DNA of 64,000 nt. It comes from an alpha proteobacterium L41A (GTDB taxonomy: Bacteria > Pseudomonadota > Alphaproteobacteria > Caulobacterales > Caulobacteraceae). A program made the position numbers and the translations under genes. The stretch lies in NCBI GenBank assembly GCA_000335735.1, contig AMYY01000012.1:1-64000 (forward strand), given 5' to 3'. The notes under the pieces were generated by a model. The model ran no database searches and was not told the DNA's origin. It saw only the letters and a program-made list of their open reading frames with translations. Positions 28,462-38,065 of the stretch are shown piece after piece (the first letter of the stretch is position 1; the number at the start of each line of letters is the position of its first letter).

Positions 28462-29793
28462 ATGACCCAGACCTATGACCTGATCGTCCGTGGCGGCGAG
28501 GTGGCGAACCATGCGGGGCGGGGCATGGCGGATGTCGGGGTGATCGACGGCAAGATCGCCTTCATCGGCGACCTGAGCCAGGCCTCGGCGGGCGAGACCT
28601 TCGATGCGACCGGCCTGACGGTCCTGCCCGGCGTGATCGACACCCAGGTGCATTTCCGCGAGCCGGGGCTGGAGTGGAAGGAAGATCTGGAGACGGGCAG
28701 CCGCGCGGCGGCCCTGGGCGGCGTGGTCGCCCTGTTCGAGATGCCGAACACCAATCCCAACACCACCGATCCCGACACCATGGCCGACAAGCTGGCGCGG
28801 GCGAAGGACCGGATGTGGACGGACCACGCCTTCTACGTCGGCGGCACGCACGAGAACGCGGATTATCTGGGCGAGCTGGAGCGGTTGCCGGGGTGTTGCG
28901 GGGTCAAGGTGTTCATGGGAGCCTCGACCGGCGACCTGCTGATCGCCGACGACGAGGGGGTCAGGAAGGTCCTGTCCAACGTGAGGCGCCGCGCCACCTT
29001 CCACTCCGAGGACGAATACCGCCTGGTCGAGCGTCGCGGTCTGGCCCGTACCGGCGACTGGACCAGCCACCCCGAGGTGCGCGACGCCGAAAGCGCCATC
29101 CGCTCGACCCGGCGCCTGGTCGGCCTGGCCAAGGAGACAGGCGCGCGGATCCATGTGCTGCACGTCACGACCCGGGAGGAGATGGAATATCTGCGCTTCC
29201 ACAAGGATGTCGCCACCGTCGAGATCACGCCCCAGCACCTGACCCTGGTCGGACCGGAAGCCTATGAGCGGCTGGGCAGCTATGCGCAGATGAACCCGCC
29301 GATCCGTTCGCAGCAGCATGTGGACGCGCTGTGGCTGTGGGGGATGCAGCAGGGCGTCGCCGACGTGCTGGGCTCCGACCACGCGCCGCATACGAAGGAA
29401 GAAAAGGCCAAACCCTATCCGGCCTCGCCGTCCGGCATGCCGGGGGTGCAGACGCTGGTGCCGCTGATGCTGACCCATGTCGCCAATGGGCGGCTGTCGC
29501 TGGAGCGGTTCATCGATCTGACCTCGGCGGGGGCGCAGCGGGTGTTCGGCACGGCCAACAAGGGGCGGATGGCCGTCAGCTATGACGCCGACCTGACCAT
29601 CGTCGATCTGAAGGCCAAGCGGACGATCACCCATGATCAGCAGGCGACGCGCTGCGGCTGGACCCCGTTCGACGGGGTGGAGGCCACCGGCTGGCCGATG
29701 GCGACCATCGTGCGCGGCCGGGTGGTGATGCAGGACGGCGAACTGATCGGATCGGCGCACGGGCGGCCGGTGCGGTTCATGGAGACGCTGTGA
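28462..29793 (+). CDS. pyrC: Dihydroorotase
   Basis: 443-residue amidohydrolase of the long class I dihydroorotase type, which cyclises carbamoyl aspartate to dihydroorotate in pyrimidine synthesis. Metal ligands are in VIDTQVHFREPG; further segments are EMPNTNPNTTD, GVKVFMGASTG, FHSEDE, HVLHVTT and the catalytic Asp in GSDHAPHT. It belongs to the subgroup named dihydroorotase rather than a pyrC/pyrX pseudoenzyme because the histidines are intact. The GTGA overlap with the next gene indicates coupling. Confidence 0.9.
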   Translation: MTQTYDLIVRGGEVANHAGRGMADVGVIDGKIAFIGDLSQASAGETFDATGLTVLPGVIDTQVHFREPGLEWKEDLETGSRAAALGGVVALFEMPNTNPNTTDPDTMADKLARAKDRMWTDHAFYVGGTHENADYLGELERLPGCCGVKVFMGASTGDLLIADDEGVRKVLSNVRRRATFHSEDEYRLVERRGLARTGDWTSHPEVRDAESAIRSTRRLVGLAKETGARIHVLHVTTREEMEYLRFHKDVATVEITPQHLTLVGPEAYERLGSYAQMNPPIRSQQHVDALWLWGMQQGVADVLGSDHAPHTKEEKAKPYPASPSGMPGVQTLVPLMLTHVANGRLSLERFIDLTSAGAQRVFGTANKGRMAVSYDADLTIVDLKAKRTITHDQQATRCGWTPFDGVEATGWPMATIVRGRVVMQDGELIGSAHGRPVRFMETL

Positions 29794-30524
29794 GGGAAAC
29801 GCTCGGCCTGATCGGCTTCGGCGCCTTCGGGCGGCTGACGGCGCGACATCTGTCGGCCGGGTTCGATATCCTGGCGAATGACCCGGCGGCGAGCGATGAC
29901 GAAGGCCTCGCGACCCTGACCGATCTGGCCACCGCCGCCGCCTGTCCCACGGTGGTGCTGGCCGTGCCGGTCGAGGCGTTGGAGGCGACGCTGGTCGCCA
30001 TCGGCCCGCTCCTGAGGCCCGACGCCCTGGTCATCGACGTGGGCTCGGTGAAGGTGAAGCCGGCGCAGGCGATGGACGCCCTGCTGCCGCCCGGCGTGCG
30101 GATCGTCGGCACCCACCCGCTGTTCGGCCCGCAGAGCGGCAAGGACGGCATCGCGGGCCTGCGGATCGCCGTGTGCGAGGTGAGGGGGGCGAAAGACGCC
30201 CGCCGCGTCGCCGCCTTCTGCCGCCGGGCGCTGGGGCTGAAGGTGTTTCAGGTCAGCCCCGAGGACCACGACCGCGAGGCCGCGACGGTGCAGGGTCTGA
30301 CCCATCTGATCGCCCGCGTCCTGATGGCGATGGAGCCCCTGCCGACGCGCATGACCACCGCCAGCTTCGACCGTCTGATGCAGGCCGTCGACATGGTCCG
30401 CCACGACAGCCCCGCCGTCTTCCGCGCCATCGAACGCGACAACCCGTTCGCGGCCGAGGTTCGGGAGCGGTTCTTCGCCCTGGCAGATGAGGCGCGGGGC
30501 GAGGCGGAGGAGGAAGACATCTGA
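29790..30524 (+). CDS. Prephenate/arogenate dehydrogenase family protein
   Basis: 244-residue NAD(P)-dependent TyrA-like enzyme of tyrosine biosynthesis. The N-terminal Rossmann motif is GLIGFGAFGRLTA; family residues appear in DVGSVK, GTHPLFGPQS and the helix DHDREAATVQGLTHLIARVL. It lacks a chorismate mutase or ACT domain and is on the short side for TyrA. It uses a GTG start overlapping the pyrC stop. Confidence 0.82.
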   Translation: MRETLGLIGFGAFGRLTARHLSAGFDILANDPAASDDEGLATLTDLATAAACPTVVLAVPVEALEATLVAIGPLLRPDALVIDVGSVKVKPAQAMDALLPPGVRIVGTHPLFGPQSGKDGIAGLRIAVCEVRGAKDARRVAAFCRRALGLKVFQVSPEDHDREAATVQGLTHLIARVLMAMEPLPTRMTTASFDRLMQAVDMVRHDSPAVFRAIERDNPFAAEVRERFFALADEARGEAEEEDI

Positions 30525-30674
30525 GGAGGGCGATCGGGCGCCGCTATCGACCCGCTGCGGACCGTGCCTCCACCCGATCCGGGGCGCTGTCTGGTCTGAC
30601 CGATTCGCAGAGCTTTCGCGCCAAAGATTCAGTGCGTATTTATCGGCCGGGTATGGCGTCGGCGAGGGGGTTCG

Positions 30675-31685
30675 ATGTTGCGGCGGACATGGATGGCTCT
30701 GGCAGGGCTCATCGGGGCGGCGGTGCTCGCGAGCGGGTTCGCCGTCACCCGCAGTTCTGATGTCGGATCGGCACAAGCTGTCGCGGAAGGCCGCACAACG
30801 GGCGTCTGGCAGGCTCCGGGGGGCGCCCGCCAAATCCCGATCTGGCCGAATGGCGCGCCGGACATGGAAGACGTGAGCCAGCCTTCCGAAAGCGTCCTGA
30901 CGCGCAGGACGCCCGAAGCCGTTGATGGCGACGTGTCCCAAGCCGTATTCGACGTGACCGAACCTACGATGACTGTCTTCCCACCGCAGGGCAAAAACAC
31001 CGGGGTGGCGGTCGTCGTCTTTCCCGGCGGAGGATTCCGTGCGGTGGTCGTTACCGTCGAGGGGACGGAAATCTGCAACTGGATCGCTGCGCGAGGCGTC
31101 ACCTGCATCCTGTCAAAGTACCGCGTTCCGCGTAGCAATCACTACTGGGATGACGACCTCGGCCGGGCCGTGACGCCGCGAGTGCCTCGTGCCCTTCAGG
31201 ACGCACAGCGCACCGTAAGATTGGTCCGCTCACAGGCGCGAGAACTTCAGATCAATCCTACCAAGATCGGGGTGATGGGCTTTTCGGCCGGCGGCTATCT
31301 GGTCGCGCAGACCAGCAACATTTTCGAGCCCGCCTATTCGCCCGTCGATGAGATCGATCAGGTCAGCAGCCGGCCCGACTTCGCCATCGCCTTTTTCCCC
31401 GGCCACATCTGCCGACGCGGCGGTGTTTTTGATCCCGGGCTGAAGGTGACCCAAGAGGCTCCGCCAACCTTTCTGATCGCCGCGTGGGACGATCCGACGA
31501 ATGAAATCTGCAACAGCACGCTCTACGCGCGAGCATTGGATCAGGCCGGGGTTCCGGCCGAGGTGCATCTGTTCTCCACCGGTGGGCATGCCTTCGGCTT
31601 GCGGCGGAACCACAGCCCGGACACGGTCTGGCCCGGACTGCTGGAAACCTGGCTGGAGGAACGGGGCATTCTGCCTAAAGGCTGA
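30675..31685 (+). CDS. Secreted alpha/beta-hydrolase esterase (acetylxylan-esterase-like)
   Basis: 336-residue esterase with an N-terminal signal or anchor (residues about 5-26). Active-site segments: oxyanion VVFPGGGFRAV, nucleophile GFSAGGYLVAQ, Asp around AAWDDPTNE and His in STGGHAFGL. The layout resembles the BD-FAE/acetyl-esterase group often found with plant polysaccharide use, but no such genes are nearby. GC is slightly lower than the neighbours. SD-like GAGGGG precedes the ATG. Confidence 0.82.
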   Translation: MLRRTWMALAGLIGAAVLASGFAVTRSSDVGSAQAVAEGRTTGVWQAPGGARQIPIWPNGAPDMEDVSQPSESVLTRRTPEAVDGDVSQAVFDVTEPTMTVFPPQGKNTGVAVVVFPGGGFRAVVVTVEGTEICNWIAARGVTCILSKYRVPRSNHYWDDDLGRAVTPRVPRALQDAQRTVRLVRSQARELQINPTKIGVMGFSAGGYLVAQTSNIFEPAYSPVDEIDQVSSRPDFAIAFFPGHICRRGGVFDPGLKVTQEAPPTFLIAAWDDPTNEICNSTLYARALDQAGVPAEVHLFSTGGHAFGLRRNHSPDTVWPGLLETWLEERGILPKG

Positions 31686-31691
31686 GCCGTT

Positions 31692-31723
31692 GAAAGTCCG
31701 CCAACCAACCTTGGCGGACTTTC
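31692..31723. terminator. Bidirectional hairpin terminator between convergent genes
   Basis: Perfect 13-bp stem (GAAAGTCCGCCAA at 31692-31704 with its complement at 31711-31723) and 6-nt loop, starting 6 bases after the esterase stop and lying between convergent genes. The stem ends in a short T-run on the plus strand and, by symmetry, on the minus strand. Confidence 0.75.
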
Positions 31724-31780
31724 TGAGTGCCTGTTTGCAGGCCTTTTGGCCGTCAGAACGTTCGGCGGCCGCCAGCGAAT

Positions 31781-32722
31781 TCAGCGGGCGGCGTTCGTCT
31801 TGATGAAGGCCGCCACGTCCTGCGCCATGCCGGGGGCCAGCGGCAGGTCGGGGTCGGCGTAGGTGGCCAGATTGGCGGCGCGGTCGGCGGGGGCGATCTT
31901 GAGGAGGTGGTTGACGCCCTCCCAGAGTTTCAGCGTGGCCTTGGGATCGGCGGCGGCCAGGGCCTGGGCGTCCGTGACCGTGACCTGGAGGTCGGTGGTC
32001 CCCTGGCCGATGAAGACCGGGCCGTCGTAGGCGGCGAGCAGGGCGGCGGGGTCCAGCGGCAGCCACGAGATCAGATAGGGCTGGACCGACGGGCGGAACA
32101 GGGCTGCCAAGGCAGGCGGCGTGTCGGCGACGGTGCGGCCGGCCTCGAGCTCGGTCAGGGCGGCGAAGGCTTGGGTCTTCAAGGGGTCGGGCAGGCCGGC
32201 CTGAAGCTGTTCGCGGATCACCACGCCGGCCGGGCGACCCGCGCCGGCCAGCAGAATCAGGCCGCAGACCTTGTCGTCTCCGCCCTCGACCCCCTTCAGC
32301 GCGACCAGGGCGCCTTCGCTGTGGCCGATCAGCCAGGCGCAGGGCTGATCCGCGCGCGAGGCGGCCTCGACGGCCCAGGCGCGCGCGTCGGCGGCGTAAT
32401 CGTCGAAGCGCAGCTTGGTTTCGTCGAGCCCGGCGGCGGCGCTGGCCGCAATGCCGCGCTTGTCGATGCGGACGGTGGCGATCCCCTGTTCCGCCAGGCC
32501 CTCGGCCAGCAGCCGGTAGGTGGAGGCGGCGACGCCCATCGAGCTGTTCCCATCCCGATCGGTCGGGCCGGAGCCGGGCAGGATGACGGCGACGGCCGTC
32601 GGCGCCTCCGGCGTCAGCAGCGTGCCGTGCAAGGGCGCGGGCTGGGCAGGCAGGGCGATGTCGGTCGAGACCGGACCGGCGAGCAGGCTGGCGGCGAGAA
32701 GGGCGTGGGTCAGCGTCAGCAT
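31781..32722 (-). CDS. Secreted alpha/beta hydrolase (S33/serine aminopeptidase-like)
   Basis: 313-residue alpha/beta hydrolase with a signal peptide of about 20 residues. Segments: VILPGSGPTDRDGN near the oxyanion hole, the nucleophile elbow GHSEGALVAL, Asp in VFIGQGTTDLQV and His in GVNHLLK. Substrate unknown. ATG at 32722 preferred over a frame to 32851 because AGGAG precedes it and the signal starts there. Divergent from the TonB receptor with the Fur-like site, so shared regulation is possible. Confidence 0.82.
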   Translation of the reverse strand: MLTLTHALLAASLLAGPVSTDIALPAQPAPLHGTLLTPEAPTAVAVILPGSGPTDRDGNSSMGVAASTYRLLAEGLAEQGIATVRIDKRGIAASAAAGLDETKLRFDDYAADARAWAVEAASRADQPCAWLIGHSEGALVALKGVEGGDDKVCGLILLAGAGRPAGVVIREQLQAGLPDPLKTQAFAALTELEAGRTVADTPPALAALFRPSVQPYLISWLPLDPAALLAAYDGPVFIGQGTTDLQVTVTDAQALAAADPKATLKLWEGVNHLLKIAPADRAANLATYADPDLPLAPGMAQDVAAFIKTNAAR

Positions 32723-32835
32723 TACGGTCTCCTTTGTGGAAAGGTCAGACGAGAAATCGGCCGATTGCAATATGTCGCGGGCGCGGCGGATTGCATTGCG
32801 CCCACCGATCGGGCTAGGGACGCGCAACTTGATTT

Positions 32836-32850
32836 TGAGAATGCGTATCA
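32836..32850 (+). promoter_or_regulatory. Fur-box-like operator
   Basis: TGAGAATGCGTATCA matches the 7-1-7 Fur consensus TGATAATNATTATCA at 11 of 14 fixed positions; flanking bases extend the symmetry (ATTTTGA...TCAAAAT). It overlaps the start region of the TonB receptor, fitting iron repression. Inference from pattern only. Confidence 0.65.
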
Positions 32851-35060
32851 AAATGCTCTGCCTTCGCCGTGCTTCCGTTCTTTTGACTGCCAGCGCCCTT
32901 GCGCTGACGCTCGCCTCGCCGGTGCTGGCGCAGCAGGCGATGGCCCCGGCGGAGCTGGGCGATATCGTCGTGACGGGGTCGCAGGTGCGGTTGCCGGCCC
33001 CGGTGGCGGGCGGTCAGGTGGCGCGCGGCGGACGGGTCGGCTTACTGGGCAATCTGGGCGTGATGGACACGCCCTTCTCGACCGCCAACTACACCGAAAA
33101 GCTGGTGCGTGATCAGCAGGCGCGCGGCATCGGCGACGTGCTGCAGAACGATCCGACGGTGCGTGTGTCCAAGGGGTTCGGCAACTTCCAGGAGCTGTAT
33201 ATCGTTCGCGGCTTCCCGGTCTATTCCGACGACATGAGCTACAACGGCCTCTATGGCGTGTTGCCGCGCCAGTTCGTGGCGGCCGAACTGGTCGAGCGGG
33301 TCGAGGTGTTTCGCGGGGCGACCGCTTTTCTGAACGGCGCGGCGCCCGGCGGCAGCGGCGTGGGCGGGGCGGTCAATCTGGTGCCCAAGCGTGCGGGCGC
33401 GGCGCCGCTGACACGGCTGACGGCGGGCTGGGAAGGTCGGGATCAAGCCTATGCCGCCGCCGATGTATCGCGTCGGTTCGGACAGGACGACGCCTGGGGG
33501 CTGCGTCTGAACGTGGCCAGCCGCGACGGCGAAAGCGCGGTCGATAACGAGGATCGCGAAATACGCGTGGTCGGCCTGGGGCTGGATCGCCGTGGCGACC
33601 GCGCCCGGTTCTCGGCGGACCTGGGCTGGCAGTCGAACCGTCTGGACGATCCGCGGCCGCAGGTGACGCCGAACGGCGCCATTCCGGCCCCGCCGGCCGC
33701 CGACAGGAACTTCGCCCAGCCCTGGACCTATACGGACGAGGAGCAATTGTTCGGTGCGGTGCGCGCCGAGTTCGATGTGAGCGACGCCGTCTCAGTCTGG
33801 GCCGCCGTCGGCGCGCGCGACGGCAAGGAACGCAACAGCCTGGCCAATCCGCGCGCCGATGCGGACGGGTCGCTGAGCGCCTACCGTTTCGACAACGGCC
33901 GGCGTGATCAGGTCTTTTCGGCGGACGTCGGCGTGCGGGCGGACCTGACGACCGGCCCCGTCGAGCACCGGCTCGTGGCCTCGGCGTCGCAGGTGCAGTC
34001 GCGCGAGAAGAACGCCTACGCCTTCTCGGACTTCGCCGGCTTCGCCAGCAATCTGTATGACCCGATCTCTGTAACCGCCCCGGCGCCGACAGCCTTGGCG
34101 GCCGGGTCGCTGACCGATCCTGGCGTGGTCGGCCGCGTCAAGACGACCAGTTTCGCCGTCGCCGACATGCTGTCCTTCCTGGACGACCGCCTGATCGCCA
34201 CGATGGGCGCACGGTATCAGGAGATCGACACGCGGTCTTATGTTTACGGCTCGGGCGTTCGAAACGGCGGCTACGCCAGCGACGCCGTGACGCCGGTCTT
34301 CGCCGTGGTCTATCGCCCGGTCGATGCGCTGTCGCTGTACGCCAACTATTCCGAGGCTCTGGTTCCCGGAAAGACGGCGCCGGCAGTGATCAATGGGGCG
34401 ATCGTGAACAATGAGAACGAGGTGTTGGCGCCATTCCGTGCCAAGCAGGCCGAGGTCGGTGTCAAATACGACAGCGGCTCCTTTGGAGGGACGTTGAGCG
34501 TCTTCCGCACCACCTTGCCCAGTGAACTGTTCACTCTCACTTCGCCCGCCGACCCCGTGAATAACATTCCAGCGCGCGGCGATTACTCTGCCGGCGGCGA
34601 GCAGGAGAACCGGGGCGTCGAACTGTCGGTCTTCGGCGAGCCCGTTCAGGGCTTGCGCGTCCTGGGCGGCGCGACCTGGCTCGATGCGGAGATCACGCGC
34701 GCGCTGGATGCGTCGCTGAACGGCAAATCCGCCATCGGCGTGCCGGACTTCCAGGCCAATCTGAACGTCGAGTGGGACCTGCGCGCCATCGACGGTCTGA
34801 CGCTGGAAGGTCGGGTGGTCCACACCGGATCGCAGGCCGCGAACGGCGCCAACACGGTCGAGCTGGAAAGTTGGACCCGGTTCGACGCGGGGGTGCGCTA
34901 CGCCTTCGTGGCGGGTGACAAGCCGGTGACGCTGCGGGCGCGGGTGGAGAATGTCGCGGACGAGGATCAGTGGGTCGCGGTCGGCGGCTATCCGGGATCG
35001 AACTATCTAACGCTGGGCGCGCCGCGGACCTTGCGTCTGTCGGTCTCGACCGAGTTCTGA
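32841..35060 (+). CDS. TonB-dependent siderophore-type receptor
   Basis: 739-residue TonB-dependent receptor. N-terminal signal (ending about residue 30, ASPVLA-Q), TonB-box-like GDIVVTGSQV, plug with DVLQNDPTVRV, VRGFPVYSDD and EVFRGATAFLNGAAPGGSGVGG, the signature of ferric-siderophore receptors of the FhuA/FpvA class. The barrel ends SVSTEF. ATG at 32841 overlaps the Fur-like site; ATG at 32853 also leaves a good signal peptide and would place the operator just upstream. A PepSY membrane protein follows 13 bases later, supporting ferric iron uptake. Confidence 0.9.
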   Translation: MRIKMLCLRRASVLLTASALALTLASPVLAQQAMAPAELGDIVVTGSQVRLPAPVAGGQVARGGRVGLLGNLGVMDTPFSTANYTEKLVRDQQARGIGDVLQNDPTVRVSKGFGNFQELYIVRGFPVYSDDMSYNGLYGVLPRQFVAAELVERVEVFRGATAFLNGAAPGGSGVGGAVNLVPKRAGAAPLTRLTAGWEGRDQAYAAADVSRRFGQDDAWGLRLNVASRDGESAVDNEDREIRVVGLGLDRRGDRARFSADLGWQSNRLDDPRPQVTPNGAIPAPPAADRNFAQPWTYTDEEQLFGAVRAEFDVSDAVSVWAAVGARDGKERNSLANPRADADGSLSAYRFDNGRRDQVFSADVGVRADLTTGPVEHRLVASASQVQSREKNAYAFSDFAGFASNLYDPISVTAPAPTALAAGSLTDPGVVGRVKTTSFAVADMLSFLDDRLIATMGARYQEIDTRSYVYGSGVRNGGYASDAVTPVFAVVYRPVDALSLYANYSEALVPGKTAPAVINGAIVNNENEVLAPFRAKQAEVGVKYDSGSFGGTLSVFRTTLPSELFTLTSPADPVNNIPARGDYSAGGEQENRGVELSVFGEPVQGLRVLGGATWLDAEITRALDASLNGKSAIGVPDFQANLNVEWDLRAIDGLTLEGRVVHTGSQAANGANTVELESWTRFDAGVRYAFVAGDKPVTLRARVENVADEDQWVAVGGYPGSNYLTLGAPRTLRLSVSTEF

Positions 35061-35073
35061 TCCGCGTCGGCCG

Positions 35074-36162
35074 ATGCACGCCCGGACGATCCGCGCCTGG
35101 ACCTGGACGCACAAGTGGTCGAGCCTGATCTCGACCCTGTTTCTGCTGATGCTGTGCGTCACGGGGCTGCCGCTGGTGTTCAGCCACGAGCTGAACGAGG
35201 CGCTGTTGCATGAGCCGTGGGCGCCGAAGAACCCGGACGGCCGACTGCTGACGCTGGATGAGGTGCTGGCCGCCGGTCTGGCCAAACATCCGGGCGAGGT
35301 TCCGGCCTTCATGAGCTTCGACGAGGACCGGCCGGTGGTGAACGTCACCAGCCGCGCGCCCGACGCCCCGGCCGGCAAATACAGTTTCGAGCCCATTGAT
35401 CAGACTAGCGGCGAGGGCGCGCCGCTGGTCGCCGGTCATCCGGTGATGGAGTTCCTGCTTCAGCTGCACACCGACATGTTCCTGGGTCTGCCGGGAATGC
35501 TGTTCCTGGGCGCGATGGGGCTGTTGCTGGTCGTGGCCGTGGTGTCGGGCGTGGTGCTGTATGCGCCCTTCATGCGTCGGCTGCCGTTCGGGACGGTGCG
35601 GGTCAAGAAGGCGGCGCGGACGCGGTGGCTGGACTACCACAATCTTCTGGGCGCGGTGACGGCGGCCTGGGTGCTGGTGGTGGGGCTGACGGGGGTGGTC
35701 AACACCCTGGCCACGCCCATCCTGGCCTATTGGAAAGAGACGGCGCTGAAGGAACTGACCGTCGCCTACGATGCGCCGGCCCCCGCGCAGGGCCGGGCCT
35801 CGCTGGATGCGGCGGTGGAGCGGGCCAAGGCGGCGCTGCCGGGCATGAAGCTGCAGTTCGTGGCGTTTCCGGGAACCGACTATTCGACCGATCACCACTA
35901 TGCCGTCTTCTTCCACGGCGACACGCCGCTGACGACGCATATGACGACGCCGGCGCTGATCGACGCGCGGACGGGCGAACTGGCGGCGGTGGCGCCGGCG
36001 CCCTGGTATGTGAAGACCTTGTCGCTGTCGCAGCCGCTGCATTTCGGCGACTATGGCGGGCTGGCGCTGAAGATCCTGTGGGCGCTCCTGGACATCGCCA
36101 CCATCGTGATCCTGGGGTCCGGCCTTTATCTGTGGCTGGGCAAGGGGAGACGGAGGGCGTGA
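35074..36162 (+). CDS. PepSY-associated membrane protein (putative siderophore/iron reductase)
   Basis: 362-residue membrane protein of the PepSY-TM (PiuB/FsrB-like) family. Four hydrophobic segments: about 18-40, 145-170, 195-220 and 335-355. HELNEALLHEP and two PepSY-like periplasmic parts (around 60-110 and 240-300) carry conserved histidines such as LQLHTDMF and DYHNLLG. Such proteins usually follow ferric-siderophore receptors and are thought to reduce iron. Placement here, directly after the receptor, fits. Confidence 0.85.
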   Translation: MHARTIRAWTWTHKWSSLISTLFLLMLCVTGLPLVFSHELNEALLHEPWAPKNPDGRLLTLDEVLAAGLAKHPGEVPAFMSFDEDRPVVNVTSRAPDAPAGKYSFEPIDQTSGEGAPLVAGHPVMEFLLQLHTDMFLGLPGMLFLGAMGLLLVVAVVSGVVLYAPFMRRLPFGTVRVKKAARTRWLDYHNLLGAVTAAWVLVVGLTGVVNTLATPILAYWKETALKELTVAYDAPAPAQGRASLDAAVERAKAALPGMKLQFVAFPGTDYSTDHHYAVFFHGDTPLTTHMTTPALIDARTGELAAVAPAPWYVKTLSLSQPLHFGDYGGLALKILWALLDIATIVILGSGLYLWLGKGRRRA

Positions 36163-36356
36163 GCCGTCGCCGTCATAACCCGAGGGACCTGAGCCTTTGG
36201 GCTATCTTCCGCGCACCCATCGTCCTTTTCGCGCTCAGCCTGATCGGGCTGGTGGGCGCGCTGTTGCAGGATGGGGGGTGGGACTGGGCCTTTGCGGCCT
36301 TGCTGGCCTCGCCCATCCTGGCGACCGGCTGGGCCGTCGTCAGATCGAGAAGCTGA
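36159..36356 (+). CDS. Small two-helix membrane protein in the iron operon
   Basis: 65-residue protein too short to stand out, starting at a GTG that overlaps the PepSY gene stop (GTGA). It has a basic N-terminus (SRRRHNPRD) followed by two hydrophobic helices (about 17-36 and 42-60). Similar small proteins follow PepSY genes in related genomes as I recall. Its 3' end overlaps the convergent erpA gene by 17 bases. Confidence 0.7.
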   Translation: MSRRRHNPRDLSLWAIFRAPIVLFALSLIGLVGALLQDGGWDWAFAALLASPILATGWAVVRSRS

Positions 36357-36726
36357 CGCCGCAGCCGCAGCTGGAGGCCGCGTTGGGGTTCCTGACCACG
36401 AACTGGGCGCCAGCCAGTTCATCGACGTAGGCGATCTCGGAATTCTTCAGGAAGGGAACTGAGACGGAGTCGATCAAGGCGGTCTGGCCGTCGGCCTGGA
36501 TGCGCAGATCGTCGTCCTCGGCCACCTCCACCAGTTCGAACCGATACTGGAAGCCCGAGCAGCCGCCGCCGTCCACCGCGACGCGCAGCATCAGGGTCTT
36601 GCCCTCGGCCGCGCCCAGCTTGGCCAGGCGCTTGGCGGCGCTGGCGGCCAGGACGATGCCTTCCGGCGCGCGCGTGGCGACGGTGAAGGCGGGTGTGGAC
36701 GGTTCTGTGGATTGGACGATGCTCAC
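36340..36726 (-). CDS. erpA: HesB/IscA-family iron-sulfur insertion protein
   Basis: 128-residue A-type Fe-S carrier. The three family cysteines are present (GGGCSGFQY and SSCGCG near the C-terminus). The first 25 residues are a non-conserved extension. It delivers [4Fe-4S] clusters to apo-enzymes, IspH being a typical client. ErpA versus IscA cannot be settled by sequence alone. It is divergent from the dGTPase gene. Confidence 0.88.
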   Translation of the reverse strand: MSIVQSTEPSTPAFTVATRAPEGIVLAASAAKRLAKLGAAEGKTLMLRVAVDGGGCSGFQYRFELVEVAEDDDLRIQADGQTALIDSVSVPFLKNSEIAYVDELAGAQFVVRNPNAASSCGCGVSFSI

Positions 36727-36798
36727 GGCTGTCTATATGAGGCGGGCAGGGCCGTTCGCAAAGGCCCCCCGCATCAAAGCAGCCTCAAAGTTGGTGAC

Positions 36799-37989
36799 TT
36801 GAGCCCCACAGACCTCGCTTCCTACGCCGAGCGCGCCGACCTGACCCAGGGGCGCCGCGTTTTCGAGCCCGCCAGCCGGACCCGCACCGCCTTTGCGCGG
36901 GACCGTGACCGCATCATCCATGCGACGGCGTTCCGGCGGCTGAAGGAGAAGACCCAGGTCTTCGTGGCGCATGAGGGCGATCACTACCGCACTCGCCTGA
37001 CCCATTCGCTGGAGGTGGCGCAGATCGCGCGGTCGCTGGCCCATGCGCTGAGGCTGGACGACGATCTGGCCGAGACCATCGCCCTGGCCCACGACCTGGG
37101 CCATCCGCCGTTCGCCCATGCGGGCGAGGACGAGCTGGTGGTGCAGATGCGCGATCACGGCGGCTTCGATCACAATGTCCAGAGCTTCCGCGTCGTGACC
37201 GAGCTGGAGAACCGCTATCCGCAGTTCGACGGGCTGAACCTGAGCTGGGAGACGGTCGAGGGCGTCATCAAGCACAACGGTCCGGTGTCGCACCGGCTGG
37301 ACCAACCGGCCTGGTCGGTGGTGCGCCCCTATGCGGCCGGCGGCGAGGCGGGGTGGGACCTGCGGCTGGGGACGTTCGCCTCGCTGGAGGCCCAGTGTGC
37401 GGCCATCGCCGACGACATCGCCTACAACAACCACGACGTGGACGATGGGGTGCAGGCGGGTCTGATCACCCTGCGCGATCTGGATCAGGTGCCGCTGATC
37501 GGGCCGATGTTGGCCGAGGTGCGCAGCGAATATCCCGACATCGACGACCGGATGCTGCGGATCGAGGCGGTGCGGCGGATGATCGGCGTCATGGTCGAGG
37601 ACGTGCTGGCCGAGACGGCGCGGCGGCTGGAGGAAGACCGGATCGTCACGACCGAGGACGTGCGGATGGCCAAGCGCACGATGGTGGATTTCTCGCACGC
37701 CATGCACGTCGATCTGGCGGTGCTGAGGAAGTTCCTGTTCGAGCGGATGTATCGCCACTACCGGGTCAACCGCACCCGCAGCCAGGCGCGACGCGTGCTG
37801 TCGCAACTGTTCGAACTGTTCATGGCCGAGCCTGAGGTGATGCCGCCGGAGTGGGGCGAACCGGCCATGACCCCGGACAAGACGCAGCGGGCGCGCGCGG
37901 TGTGCGACTACATCGCCGGCATGACCGACCGTTACGCCATAGAAGTGCACCAGAAGCTGTTCAGCCTCGACCTCGCCCTCGATCTGTGA
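36799..37989 (+). CDS. dgt: Deoxyguanosinetriphosphate triphosphohydrolase-like protein
   Basis: 396-residue HD-domain dNTPase. Motifs: [23 protein letters not shown], the HD set [30 protein letters not shown], and [13 protein letters not shown]. It removes triphosphate from dNTPs, moderating the pool. Start is uncertain: the first in-frame candidate near the family N-terminus is TTG at 36799; a TTG at 36712 would overlap erpA. Then follow a SPOR gene, nagZ and scpA/scpB in the same direction. Confidence 0.88.
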   Translation: MSPTDLASYAERADLTQGRRVFEPASRTRTAFARDRDRIIHATAFRRLKEKTQVFVAHEGDHYRTRLTHSLEVAQIARSLAHALRLDDDLAETIALAHDLGHPPFAHAGEDELVVQMRDHGGFDHNVQSFRVVTELENRYPQFDGLNLSWETVEGVIKHNGPVSHRLDQPAWSVVRPYAAGGEAGWDLRLGTFASLEAQCAAIADDIAYNNHDVDDGVQAGLITLRDLDQVPLIGPMLAEVRSEYPDIDDRMLRIEAVRRMIGVMVEDVLAETARRLEEDRIVTTEDVRMAKRTMVDFSHAMHVDLAVLRKFLFERMYRHYRVNRTRSQARRVLSQLFELFMAEPEVMPPEWGEPAMTPDKTQRARAVCDYIAGMTDRYAIEVHQKLFSLDLALDL

Positions 37990-38065
37990 TTCGAAAGATG
38001 CACGCGGGGGCGTAGAGTGATCGTTCGGCGCGCCGATTCGCGCCGACAGACGGCGGAGCGCGACC

